A stretch of DNA of 24,937 nt from contig HF986631.1 of the NCBI GenBank assembly GCA_000433175.1, positions 1 to 24,937 of the forward strand, written 5' to 3'. Shown here in pieces: positions 1 through 7,598 of this stretch (within the stretch, counting starts at the first letter, position 1; every line of letters begins with the position of its first letter). Origin of the DNA: Prevotella sp. CAG:1058. GTDB taxonomy: Bacteria; Bacteroidota; Bacteroidia; Bacteroidales; Bacteroidaceae. The translations under genes and the position numbers were made by a program. The notes beneath the pieces were generated by a model that was given only the letters and a program-made list of their open reading frames with translations, did not search any database and was not told where the DNA came from.

Positions 1-930
1 ACCCTTCTTTCCTTCAGCAAGGGCTGCAATCTCTTTTTCCGGGAAAGGCCACAAAGTAATAGGACGGAACAAACCGACCTTGATGCCTTCTTCGCGTGCC
101 AACTCGACAGCTTTCTCTGCAATACGTGCTGCACTACCGAAAGATACGATTATATATTCTGCGTCATCGCAGAGGGTCTTCTCATATCTAACCTCGTTGT
201 CCTTAATCTGCTGGTATTTACGCAGCAATGCGAGGTTTCTCTGTTCCATCACTTCCGGCTGCATCTCAAGAGATGTCATGATATTGGGCTTACGTCCGTT
301 AGTGCGTCCCATTGTAGCCCACGGACATTCTTTTGCTATTTCCTCTTCTGTGCGGCGTGGCTTGTAAGGCGGAAGAACCACCTTCTCCATCATCTGACCG
401 ATTACACCGTCAGAAAGAATCATTGCCGGGTTACGGTATTTAAATGCAAGCTCAAAGGCCAGATCAACGAAATCTGCCATTTCCTGCACACTGTTAGGAG
501 CAAGTGTGATAACGTAGTAGTCGCCATTACCGCCGCCTCGGGTAGCTTGGAAATAATCGGCCTGTGAGGGCTGGATTGTACCAAGACCGGGACCTCCACG
601 CTGCACGTTCACAAACACACCGGGAATTTCCGCACCGGCCATGTAAGCGATGCCTTCCTGCATAAGGGCGACACCGGGACTTGATGACGATGTAAGCACG
701 CGCTTACCAGCACCGGCCGCGCCATACACCATGTTGATTGACGCAACCTCGCTCTCAGCCTGAAGAACGACCATACCGGTCTCTTCCCATGGCTTCAGGG
801 CGGCAAGTGTCTCTATAACTTCACTCTGCGGAGTAATCGGGTAGCCGAAATAAGCATCAGCACCGCAACGGATAGCCGCATGGGCAATGGCTTCATTACC
901 CTTCATCAAAATCGTCTCTTTCTCTGCCAT
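1..930 (-). CDS. vorB: 2-oxoacid:ferredoxin oxidoreductase VorB-type subunit (3' end beyond window)
   Basis: This is the subunit carrying the pyrimidine-binding domain of a thiamine-diphosphate 2-oxoacid:ferredoxin oxidoreductase (VorB/KorA type). These enzymes oxidatively decarboxylate branched-chain or other 2-oxoacids with CoA to acyl-CoA, passing electrons to ferredoxin. The 310 visible residues run in frame to base 1; the family is about 360 residues, so roughly the last 50 lie outside. Visible motifs are GYPITPQSE near residue 29, the conserved run QAESEVASINMVYGAAGAG near residue 57, TSSSSPG near 80, and a later C-terminal domain (VSFGSAARIAEKAVELA). The ATG at 930 lies 7 bases after a strong GGAGGA site embedded in the last codons of the upstream ferredoxin gene, so the two are probably translationally coupled. 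The thiamine-diphosphate-binding and gamma subunits are expected just beyond the left edge. Substrate (branched-chain versus 2-oxoglutarate) cannot be fixed from this subunit alone. Confidence 0.93.
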   Translation of the reverse strand, partial: MAEKETILMKGNEAIAHAAIRCGADAYFGYPITPQSEVIETLAALKPWEETGMVVLQAESEVASINMVYGAAGAGKRVLTSSSSPGVALMQEGIAYMAGAEIPGVFVNVQRGGPGLGTIQPSQADYFQATRGGGNGDYYVITLAPNSVQEMADFVDLAFELAFKYRNPAMILSDGVIGQMMEKVVLPPYKPRRTEEEIAKECPWATMGRTNGRKPNIMTSLEMQPEVMEQRNLALLRKYQQIKDNEVRYEKTLCDDAEYIIVSFGSAARIAEKAVELAREEGIKVGLFRPITLWPFPEKEIAALAEGKKG

Positions 931-933
931 TTG

Positions 934-1167
934 CTATTCCTCCATCTTTTTCTTGTAAACTGTGATGCACCCGTCAGGACATACGATGCCGCACGATGCG
1001 CATCCCGTACACTCATCAGGTCTTACGGCCTCAGCATAGGCGTATCCCTGCACATTCACGCAAGTGGTTGTGAGCTCTATGACCTTCTTAGGACATGCTA
1101 CTACACATAGCGAACATCCCTTACAGCGCTCAGTGTTAACCACAATAGCTCCTCTGATTTTACTCAT
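934..1167 (-). CDS. Ferredoxin-like protein with two 4Fe-4S clusters, VorD-type
   Basis: A 77-residue bacterial ferredoxin-type protein starting MSKIRGAIVV. Two classical cluster motifs are present, CKGCSLCVVACP near residue 15 and CTGCASCGIVCP near residue 53, so it should bind two [4Fe-4S] clusters. It is probably the delta (electron-transfer) subunit of the Vor/Kor oxidoreductase whose next subunit starts 3 bases downstream. The reading frame extends upstream to an ATG at 1203, but the extra 12 residues (MQLLTKTLNIIN) are unlike ferredoxins, so I chose the ATG at 1167. The gene is cytoplasmic and co-transcribed with vorB. No exact TAnnTTTG promoter was found in the 164 bases upstream of position 1203. 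Confidence 0.93.
   Translation of the reverse strand: MSKIRGAIVVNTERCKGCSLCVVACPKKVIELTTTCVNVQGYAYAEAVRPDECTGCASCGIVCPDGCITVYKKKMEE
938..943 (-). promoter_or_regulatory. Strong Shine-Dalgarno site for vorB
   Basis: GGAGGA on the minus strand, 7 bases before the vorB ATG. It lies inside the final Met-Glu-Glu codons of the ferredoxin gene. Such a consensus site is uncommon in Bacteroidetes, and it fixes the vorB start. Confidence 0.75.
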
Positions 1168-1367
1168 ATTTATTATATTTAAGGTTTTTGTTAGAAGCTG
1201 CATTATTCATACACGCCCCAAAAATCTAATTATATTTTCTTTAATACTTTATCTGCAAAACACTTTAATGAGTGCCATTGCGATAATCATACGTTTTCAC
1301 ACAGTATCAAACAGGCATCACCGGATGAAGACGTCCAAAGACTCTTAACTCCGGAACAGCCTGACAA

Positions 1368-1547
1368 TCAAGGGTTATACATGTCTTTACAATAATAATT
1401 CAATATTCTGTCCAACATGCGCTTGGCTTCAATGGCCGGACTTTCGGGGTCAAGCTCTATTGCCTTGAGATAATTATTGATGGCCATCTGCATATTCCCT
1501 TTCCGCCGGAACTCATTTCCTATCTTGTAATATTCTTCAGCTGTCAT
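1368..1547 (-). CDS. Small TPR-repeat protein
   Basis: A 59-residue protein with essentially one and a half tetratricopeptide repeats: EEYYKIGNEFRRKGNMQMAI, then a stretch reading NNYLKAIELDPESP with the usual TPR pattern of Gly/Ala/Tyr and the terminal Pro. Such helices bind other proteins; the partner is unknown. Its ATG overlaps the folD stop as TGATG, a typical translational-coupling arrangement, which is why I prefer it to the GTG three bases earlier. It lies between folD and the ferredoxin/vor operon; I recall a small TPR gene beside vor genes in other Bacteroidales, but cannot check this here. No enzyme motif is seen. Confidence 0.8.
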   Translation of the reverse strand: MTAEEYYKIGNEFRRKGNMQMAINNYLKAIELDPESPAIEAKRMLDRILNYYCKDMYNP

Positions 1548-2431
1548 CACTTGTAGTATTCTTTTTTACCCGCAGCCAAAGTGTTCTTCATCAGCGAGCA
1601 TATTGTCATTGGCCCAACTCCTCCCGGTACAGGTGTAATGTACGAACACTTATCTGCCACTTCGTCAAACTTGACATCTCCGTTAAGGCGGAAACCGTTC
1701 TTGCGTGTGGCATCAGGAACCCTGGTCGTACCGACATCTATTACCACAGCACCGTCTTTAACCATGTCTGCCGTTACAAAATCAGGACTTCCTATAGCGG
1801 CTATCAATATATCAGCCTCGCGGCACTCTTGTTTCAACGTTTTAGAATGGCTATGGCATACTGTAACAGTAGAGTCGCCATACTGTTTCTGCATCATGAG
1901 CTGAGCCATTGGCTTGCCGACAATATTACTTCTTCCTAATATTACGCATTTCTTCCCTGACGTTTCGATGCCGTAGCGGCGCAGTAGAGTGAGAATGCCC
2001 AACGGTGTTGCTGATATGAAACAAGGAAGACCTATTGCCATACGCCCGACGTTGACCGGATGAAATCCATCTACGTCTTTCCTATAGTCAATAGCCATAA
2101 TTATTCTTTGCTCGTCAATATGCTTGGGAAGAGGCAACTGTACAATGTATCCGTCGACATCGGGATCCTCATTGAGTTCCTTCACCTTAGACAACAGCAC
2201 ATCTTCTGTCACATCGTCTTCAAAACGTATAAGAGAGCTTTTGAAGCCACAAGCCTCACAAGCTAAAACCTTGTTTTTGACATAGGTCTCACTTCCACCA
2301 TCATGACCGACAAGAATTGCCGCCAAATGCGGACGCTTGCCACCAGCAGAGACGATAGCCTCAACTTCTTGAGCTATCTCCTCTTTTATCTTAGCTGCAG
2401 TGGCCTTGCCATCTATCAATTGGTAACTCAT
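1547..2431 (-). CDS. folD: Bifunctional methylenetetrahydrofolate dehydrogenase / methenyltetrahydrofolate cyclohydrolase
   Basis: FolD interconverts 5,10-methylene-THF and 10-formyl-THF, supplying one-carbon units for purines and formyl-methionine. The 294-residue protein is of normal length. The catalytic Tyr50 and Lys54 sit in [17 protein letters not shown] near residue 120 and [10 protein letters not shown] near residue 263 are the two family signatures; the NADP-binding stretch is [13 protein letters not shown]. The frame opens at 2464, but MSYQLIDGK at 2431 matches where the family begins, and the preceding residues ([11 protein letters not shown]) look untranslated. It lies 128 bases after ffh on the same strand with no clear terminator between them, so co-transcription with ffh is possible. 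It is followed by the coupled TPR gene. Confidence 0.97.
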   Translation of the reverse strand: MSYQLIDGKATAAKIKEEIAQEVEAIVSAGGKRPHLAAILVGHDGGSETYVKNKVLACEACGFKSSLIRFEDDVTEDVLLSKVKELNEDPDVDGYIVQLPLPKHIDEQRIIMAIDYRKDVDGFHPVNVGRMAIGLPCFISATPLGILTLLRRYGIETSGKKCVILGRSNIVGKPMAQLMMQKQYGDSTVTVCHSHSKTLKQECREADILIAAIGSPDFVTADMVKDGAVVIDVGTTRVPDATRKNGFRLNGDVKFDEVADKCSYITPVPGGVGPMTICSLMKNTLAAGKKEYYK

Positions 2432-2559
2432 AATATTTCTATTTTGTAAATATTCTACAAGCAAAAAGTATCACACATGCCAATATGGTAAACGTAACAT
2501 ACGACCATGAAGCACGAGAACACATACTTGCCCATCAACAACAAATTCCTGTATTTATT

Positions 2560-3900
2560 TTACTTCATTCTCCCTCTCATGCCTTTCATAGCACCCATCA
2601 TCTGGCTCATTTTTGAGCCTGTGACCATCTTCATCATCTTGCGGGTTTGGTCGAACTGCTTTATCAGGCGGTTGACATCTTGGACGTTTGTTCCCGATCC
2701 CTTAGCAATCCTAGCTCTACGGCTAGTATTTAAAATTTCGGGATTAGTTCGCTCTTTGGGAGTCATGCTCAAGATAATGGCCTCGATACCTTTAAATGCA
2801 TTGTCGTCAATATCGATATCCTTTATAGCTTTGCCTACACCCGGTATCATGGAAGCAAGATCCTTGATGTTGCCCATCTTCTTTATCTGCTGTATCTGAC
2901 CGAGGAAATCATTAAAATCAAATTTATTCTTTTGTATTTTCTTTTGTAGACGTCTAGCCTCTTCCTCGTCAAACTGTTCTTGGGCACGTTCTACCAGGCT
3001 GACTATGTCTCCCATTCCCAATATACGGTCGGCCATTCGCGACGGATGGAATGCATCTATGGCTTCCATCTTTTCGCCTGTACCAACGAACTTTATCGGC
3101 TTGGAGACAACCGTACGTATGCTTATCGCAGCACCGCCACGTGTATCACCATCAAGTTTAGTCAACACAACTCCGTCGAAGTCGAGCCTATCGTTAAACT
3201 CCTTAGCAGTATTAACTGCGTCCTGACCGGTCATGGCGTCTACTACGAACAACGTCTCATCTGGATGCAACGAATTTTTAAGCGTATAGATTTCGTTCAT
3301 CATTTCCTCATCGACAGCCAAACGTCCCGCTGTATCGACAATAACAACATCAAGACCTTTTGCTTTTGCTTCCTTTATAGCGTTTTGAGCTATTTCCACA
3401 ACGTCCATGTTTCCAGGTTCTGAATATACTGGTACATTAACTTGTGAACCAACGACTTTCAACTGTTCAATAGCAGCTGGCCTGTATACGTCACATGCCA
3501 CAAGCAACGGCGTCTTACGATGCTTGTTCTTCAGCATGTTGGCAAGCTTTCCACTAAAAGTTGTCTTACCAGAACCCTGCAGGCCTGACATCAATATAAC
3601 AGACGGGCGACCGTTCAAATTAAGCCCGACACTTTCACCGCCCATCAATGCGGCCAGCTCGTCATGTACAAGCTTAACCATAAGCTGCCCTGGCTTCACA
3701 GCCGTAAGGACATTCATTCCAAGAGCTTTCTGTTTAACCGTATCAGTAAACGTTTTGGCCACCTTATAGTTAACGTCCGCATCAAGCAAAGCCCTACGCA
3801 CATCTTTAAGGGTCTCAGCCACGTTTATCTCGGTAATTTTGCCCTCACCTTTAAGTATTTTAAAAGAGCGTTCAAGCCTGTCACTTAAGTTCTCAAACAT
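2560..3900 (-). CDS. ffh: Signal recognition particle protein Ffh (SRP54 GTPase)
   Basis: Ffh binds signal sequences of nascent membrane and secreted proteins together with the SRP RNA, and docks with FtsY at the membrane. Domains in order: a helical N domain (about 1-95), the G domain with P-loop GLQGSGKTT at 106-114, DTAGR at 189-193 and TKLDGD at 247-252, then a Met-rich M domain (about 295-446) ending in a run with [20 protein letters not shown]. The length of 446 residues is normal. The start [20 protein letters not shown] is typical of the family. A good Bacteroidetes promoter lies about 170 bases upstream, giving a long leader. No SRP RNA gene was recognised nearby. Confidence 0.98.
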   Translation of the reverse strand: MFENLSDRLERSFKILKGEGKITEINVAETLKDVRRALLDADVNYKVAKTFTDTVKQKALGMNVLTAVKPGQLMVKLVHDELAALMGGESVGLNLNGRPSVILMSGLQGSGKTTFSGKLANMLKNKHRKTPLLVACDVYRPAAIEQLKVVGSQVNVPVYSEPGNMDVVEIAQNAIKEAKAKGLDVVIVDTAGRLAVDEEMMNEIYTLKNSLHPDETLFVVDAMTGQDAVNTAKEFNDRLDFDGVVLTKLDGDTRGGAAISIRTVVSKPIKFVGTGEKMEAIDAFHPSRMADRILGMGDIVSLVERAQEQFDEEEARRLQKKIQKNKFDFNDFLGQIQQIKKMGNIKDLASMIPGVGKAIKDIDIDDNAFKGIEAIILSMTPKERTNPEILNTSRRARIAKGSGTNVQDVNRLIKQFDQTRKMMKMVTGSKMSQMMGAMKGMRGRMK

Positions 3901-4070
3901 AAGATAAAATAAGTATTCTTTTTAATCAAATTAATTCAAAATGTAAGCTATGCAAAGCCCTACAAGCGGATATGCCTATATTGACACCCAACAAACATGT
4001 TCTCTGCAAGAACCACGCCTGACAAAATGACACCAAGACACAATCATTCCGCATTTCGGCTTATGCTTTG

Positions 4071-4099
4071 CAAATATAAGCATTATATAGTAAAACCAA
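4071..4099 (-). promoter_or_regulatory. Putative promoter for ffh
   Basis: On the minus strand, TATATTTG (4071-4078) fits the Bacteroidetes -7 consensus TAnnTTTG, with a TTG (4097-4099) 18 bases upstream as a -33-like element. Predicted transcription would start near 4065, leaving a leader of roughly 165 bases before ffh. Confidence 0.6.
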
Positions 4100-4401
4100 C
4101 AACAAACAGACGTGTATTTAAAATATTTTAAAACACTTAACCATAAAACAAGCCATAACTTCATGTGGATGTTCATTCCACAAAAATGTAACTTCTTTAT
4201 TTACTTGATTATATAGTGATGAATGCCTTACTTACAATTTTCAATACATCTACTACAAACTGACGAAATTACACACATCAGACAAAATTATAATATAGCA
4301 AATCCGAGACTTTAAAAGATAAGAAAACGACGCCTTGAATTGGAATCAAAAACGTGACACTTAATATAAAGTATGATACTAACCATACAAAAGCAGATAG
4401 C

Positions 4402-4489
4402 AAGACATGGTGTTTTACAATCCCCAAAACAACCTTTTAGGAAGCAAAATGCGGCATTTTACCAAGTAAAAGACCGTATTTTACAAGCT
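4402..4489 (+). repeat. Array A: four tandem degenerate 22-bp units with palindromic cores
   Basis: Units lie at 4402-4423, 4424-4445, 4446-4467 and 4468-4489 with no gaps. Each has a 15-bp core of the form AAAA-N7-TTTT followed by a 7-bp linker close to ACAAAGC. The third core, AAAATGCGGCATTTT, is a perfect 7+1+7 palindrome; the fourth is AAAAGACCGTATTTT. The spacing of 22 is not a multiple of 3, which argues against coding. The array is about 220 bases upstream of the HU promoter. The same design recurs at 15731-15818. Confidence 0.8.
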
Positions 4490-4711
4490 CCTGAATATCA
4501 ACTTGTTAAATCAGGCCAAACATTGCATGACGACTTTACAGACTATCACAAGTTTCAATTTAAGCAAGTAATGGTATGCAACATGGCATACAGACGCTCA
4601 CAAGCTAAAATGCAAACTATGCGTTTAACAGCCGCAAAAATACATTTTTCAGGTAAGTATGTGATTTATAGGTCTTTTTAAGCTCCAAATTAGCAAAAAA
4701 AGCAAAATAAA

Positions 4712-4743
4712 TTTCCGTTTAACGGCAAAAACCACTATATTTG
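4712..4743 (+). promoter_or_regulatory. Putative promoter for the HU-family gene
   Basis: TATATTTG at 4736-4743 matches TAnnTTTG exactly. TTTC at 4712-4715 is a near-match to the -33 TTTG at a 20-base spacing. The predicted leader is about 50 bases. Confidence 0.6.
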
Positions 4744-4798
4744 CAAGCTCAAAAAAGTAAAGTGCTAAATTCGACAACAGTAATTACAAAAAATAAAA

Positions 4799-5080
4799 AT
4801 GACTAAAGCAGATATAATCGAGGAAATCGTAACTTCAACAGGAATCACGAAGAAAGACGTTTCTGCAACCGTGGAGGCGTTTATGGAAGCGATCAAGAAC
4901 AGTTTGCTCGAAAAGAAAGAGAACGTATACCTGCGCGGTTTTGGCAGCTTTGTAGTAAAACACAGGGCAAAAAAGACGGCGCGTAACATATCAAAAAATA
5001 TTACAATAGAAATTGCCGAGCACGACTTTCCAAGTTTCAAGCCGGCAAAAAGTTTCGTAAATAAAATGAAAGGTGAATAA
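4799..5080 (+). CDS. HU/IHF-family DNA-binding protein
   Basis: A 93-residue nucleoid protein of the HU/IHF family, which binds and bends DNA as a dimer. It starts MTKADIIEEIVTSTGITKKDV, the usual two-helix dimerisation part, followed by the beta-arm region with the family signature around VYLRGFGSFVVKHRAKKTARN (the GFGSF core is residues 46-50). The length is typical. HU and IHF subunits cannot be separated reliably by eye, so no symbol is given. It has its own promoter and is followed after 55 bases by the tiny basic-protein gene and then rng, so the three may share a transcript. Confidence 0.95.
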   Translation: MTKADIIEEIVTSTGITKKDVSATVEAFMEAIKNSLLEKKENVYLRGFGSFVVKHRAKKTARNISKNITIEIAEHDFPSFKPAKSFVNKMKGE

Positions 5081-5135
5081 TTTATTAGTTTCTACAAAAA
5101 CAAAATATTTATAACAACTTAAAATTAATAGAACT

Positions 5136-5225
5136 ATGCCAAACGGTAAGAAAAAAAAGGGCCACAAGATGGCAACACACAAGCGTAAGAAAAGATTAAG
5201 AAAGAACAGGCATAAGAGCAAGTAA
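5136..5225 (+). CDS. Tiny, highly basic conserved-looking protein (29 residues), possible ribosome-associated protein
   Basis: An ATG at 5136 opens a 29-codon frame ending at TAA 5223-5225. It begins MPNGKKKKGHKMATHKRK and ends RLRKNRHKSK, so well over half the residues are Lys, Arg or His. That composition is typical of small ribosomal or rRNA-binding proteins. I recall near-identical short proteins (MPxGKKRKxHKxATHKRKKR type) in other Bacteroidetes, often beside HU and RNase G, but cannot confirm this here. An alternative is an rRNA- or DNA-binding peptide of unknown role; a match to the Bacteroidetes-specific large-subunit protein called bL38 is worth testing. The gene is too short for default gene callers. 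Confidence that it is translated is good; function is inferred only from composition and context. Confidence 0.8.
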   Translation: MPNGKKKKGHKMATHKRKKRLRKNRHKSK

Positions 5226-5261
5226 GCCTACTGCCTGAAAGCTTGCAAAACACAGGCTGAA

Positions 5262-5305
5262 AGGGCATGCCGATACCATGAAAATAATATTTGTCGGCAT
5301 GCCCT
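5262..5305 (+). terminator. Perfect 12-bp inverted repeat between the small basic gene and rng
   Basis: AGGGCATGCCGA (5262-5273) and its exact reverse complement TCGGCATGCCCT (5294-5305) flank a 20-base AT-rich loop. It begins 37 bases after the small-protein stop. No T run follows (ATTCTATG), so it could be a weak terminator, an attenuator before rng, or an RNA-processing hairpin. Confidence 0.55.
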
Positions 5306-5448
5306 ATTCTATGACAATTGAAGGAAGGTTGAACGTTTTTCAGGTTAATGTAACTCAAGACTTACAATAAATAAGATTTGAGCATTATCATAATAACAAA
5401 AGCAACATAACCTATATACTTCATATAACTAAGTTCAAACAATCGGAA

Positions 5449-7023
5449 ATGACCAGCGAATTAGTAATTGACGTCCAACAGAAAGAGATATCGATTGCCC
5501 TGCTGGAAGATAAGAATCTGGTAGAGTATCAGACCGAGCAACGCTCGGCGTCTTTCTCTGTTGGCAACATCTACATGGCAAAGGTTAAGAAACTGATGCC
5601 TGGGCTCAATGCCTGTTTTGTAGATGTAGGATTCGAACGCGACGCTTTTCTGCATTATCTAGACTTGGGAAGTCAATTCAGCTCTTACGAAAAGTACTTG
5701 AAGCAAGTACAAAGCGACAGGAAGAAACTTTATCCATTCTCAAAGGCATCACGCCTGCCCGACCTGAAAAAGGACGGTAGCATACAGACGACTCTGAACG
5801 TCGGGCAAGAAGTGATGGTGCAAATAGTAAAAGAACCAATATCGACAAAAGGTCCGCGACTTACTGGTGAGTTAAGTTTTGCCGGACGCTATCTGGTCCT
5901 TATACCATTCAATGATAAAGTTTCGGTTTCTTCAAAAATCAAAAGCGGCGAGGAACGTGCACGACTGAAACAACTTATCAACAGTATAAAGCCGAAAAAC
6001 TTTGGCGTAATCGTGCGCACCGTAGCGGAAGGCAAACGGGTAGCCGAACTCGACACGGAACTGAAAATCCTCTTAAAACGATGGGAGGATGCCGTTACCA
6101 AAGTACAGAAAACAGAAAAAAGGCCTCAACTCGTATATGAAGAGACTAGCAGGGTCGTAGCATTGCTGCGCGACCTGTTCAACCCTTCATATGAAAACAT
6201 ATACGTGAACGACGAAGAGGTTTACAAGGAAGTTAAACACTATGTTACACTAATAGCCCCTGAAAAGGCAAACATAGTGAAGATGTACACAGGAAACGTG
6301 CCAATATTCGATAATTTCAACATCACAAAGCAGATAAAATCGAGTTTCGGCAAAATAGTAAACTACAAACATGGAGCTTACCTGATTATCGAACATACGG
6401 AAGCACTACATGTTGTAGACGTAAACAGTGGCAACCGCACACGCTCGGCAAACGGACAAGAAGCTAACGCACTTGACGTTAACCTTGGAGCAGCAGACGA
6501 ATTGGCACGGCAACTACGCTTAAGGGACATGGGCGGAATCATCGTCGTCGACTTTATCGACATGAATCTTGCCGAAGACCGTCAAATGCTGTACGAGCGT
6601 ATGTGTAAGAACATGCAAAAAGACCGTGCCCGGCACAACATCCTTCCGCTAAGTAAATTCGGACTTATGCAGATAACAAGACAAAGAGTCCGTCCGGCAA
6701 TAGACGTTAACGTTGAAGAAACATGCCCTACGTGCTTTGGCACAGGCAAAATTAAGTCAAGCATCCTTTTCGTTGACCAATTGGAGAGAAAAATTGACCG
6801 ACTTATCAACAAGATTGGCGTCAAGAAATTCTATCTGCACGTGCATCCATACGTGGCCGCATACATAAACCAGGGTTTTATAAGCCTGAAACGAAAGTGG
6901 CAAATGAAATACGGACGCGGGATACACATTGTTCCTTCACAGAAAATGGCTTTCTTGCAATATGAATTTTATGATAGTGAGAAACACTTTATTGACATGA
7001 AGGAAGAGATTGAGACCAAATAA
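5449..7023 (+). CDS. rng: Ribonuclease E/G family endoribonuclease (RNase G type)
   Basis: An endoribonuclease that cleaves single-stranded AU-rich RNA and takes part in rRNA maturation and mRNA decay. The 524 residues contain an S1 RNA-binding domain (about 38-130, with GNIYMAKVKKLMPGLNACFV), then the catalytic core. The metal-binding aspartates are Asp324 in VVDVNSGN and Asp368 in VVDFIDM, 44 residues apart as in the family. The zinc-link cysteines are Cys426 and Cys429 in CPTCFGTG. There is no long C-terminal scaffold, so it is RNase G-like rather than full-length RNase E. It follows the HU and basic-protein genes and ends immediately before a strong bidirectional terminator. Confidence 0.96.
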   Translation: MTSELVIDVQQKEISIALLEDKNLVEYQTEQRSASFSVGNIYMAKVKKLMPGLNACFVDVGFERDAFLHYLDLGSQFSSYEKYLKQVQSDRKKLYPFSKASRLPDLKKDGSIQTTLNVGQEVMVQIVKEPISTKGPRLTGELSFAGRYLVLIPFNDKVSVSSKIKSGEERARLKQLINSIKPKNFGVIVRTVAEGKRVAELDTELKILLKRWEDAVTKVQKTEKRPQLVYEETSRVVALLRDLFNPSYENIYVNDEEVYKEVKHYVTLIAPEKANIVKMYTGNVPIFDNFNITKQIKSSFGKIVNYKHGAYLIIEHTEALHVVDVNSGNRTRSANGQEANALDVNLGAADELARQLRLRDMGGIIVVDFIDMNLAEDRQMLYERMCKNMQKDRARHNILPLSKFGLMQITRQRVRPAIDVNVEETCPTCFGTGKIKSSILFVDQLERKIDRLINKIGVKKFYLHVHPYVAAYINQGFISLKRKWQMKYGRGIHIVPSQKMAFLQYEFYDSEKHFIDMKEEIETK

Positions 7024-7024
7024 G

Positions 7025-7067
7025 AAAACCGGTCAGCATGTATTTTCATGCGACCGGTTTTTTTATT
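7025..7067. terminator. Bidirectional intrinsic terminator between rng and the 7133 gene
   Basis: The stem is AAAACCGGTC (7025-7034) paired with GACCGGTTTT (7052-7061), extended inside by GCATG/CATGC. A T-rich run follows on the plus strand and an A-rich run precedes it, so it can serve both rng and the convergent genes from the right. Confidence 0.9.
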
Positions 7068-7132
7068 CATCTCACTTTGCAGGACAATATCATTATAAAG
7101 TTCAGCTTATACTCAAAAGTCAAACATCCGTT

Positions 7133-7552
7133 TCAGACTGACTTTTCGTCAAAACCAATCACAGCCTTAATATATTCCTCGATTCTCGAATCATACATCT
7201 TCTTCAAACGACGCTTGTCAGATGCATGCATCAACATAAAGTATGCAAGCATCAGAACAACGCCAATAAAAACGCCTAACAGCAAAAGGACAACTCCGTT
7301 GCCGAATCCCGACAGTATTATTACAGGCATTACAAGTATTATTCCAGGAACCACCAAATTCTTGCTCCGTTCTTCCTCCCTGTCAAGTATACGTTGCTTG
7401 TCATAAACATAGTCCCTGACTTCTTCATCTGTCGTTCCATACTCTTCCGCACGTGGAAAATCCGGATTATCCTTATAGCTTTCCATTATACCGGTCACCA
7501 TATGTTCGAAGTCGACGACACATCTTGGTTTAATTGAATGTAATATTGACAT
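7133..7552 (-). CDS. Hypothetical small membrane protein with two transmembrane helices
   Basis: A 139-residue protein that I do not recognise. The N-terminal part is soluble and acidic (about 1-65, including GTTDEEVRDYVYDKQR). Two adjacent hydrophobic helices follow (about 66-110), and a basic C-terminal tail with KRRLKKMYDSR continues to the end. No enzyme motif or signal peptide is visible. The frame opens at 7585, but the first 11 residues look untranslated, so I use ATG 7552 (MSILHSIKPRC). It starts 46 bases after the DUF5687-like gene on the same strand, so it is probably co-transcribed with it and might be an accessory membrane subunit; that is inference only. Confidence 0.75.
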   Translation of the reverse strand: MSILHSIKPRCVVDFEHMVTGIMESYKDNPDFPRAEEYGTTDEEVRDYVYDKQRILDREEERSKNLVVPGIILVMPVIILSGFGNGVVLLLLGVFIGVVLMLAYFMLMHASDKRRLKKMYDSRIEEYIKAVIGFDEKSV

Positions 7553-7598
7553 TGTATTATAATTAATGCATATAAAATTCACCAAATAATTTTAATCA

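Larger units (their letters stand above)
3901..4798. other. Non-coding region between ffh and the HU gene
   Basis: About 900 bases between divergent genes. It holds the ffh promoter and leader on the left, array A (4402-4489) in the middle, and the HU promoter (4712-4743) on the right. Two open frames are present, 3976-4176 on the minus strand and 4373-4681 on the plus strand. Neither gives a recognisable protein: the first crosses the ffh promoter and the second runs through array A. Bases 4490-4700 show nothing else I can name. Confidence 0.65.

Noticed and set aside
1290..1367. Possible terminator after the TPR gene with CAGGC/GCCTG and CCGG arms
   Set aside because: Arms are interrupted and the spacing does not match; no T run follows.
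3976..4176. 66-codon open frame on the minus strand
   Set aside because: It spans the ffh promoter, has a Trp/Cys-rich improbable composition and no family resemblance.
4402..4489. Array A as a CRISPR array
   Set aside because: Units of 22 bp abut without unique spacers, and no cas gene is present; the variable part is only 7 bases inside a palindrome.
4373..4681. 102-codon open frame on the plus strand across array A
   Set aside because: It runs through 22-bp repeats whose length is not a multiple of 3, has no recognisable domain, and is AT-driven. Kept as non-coding.
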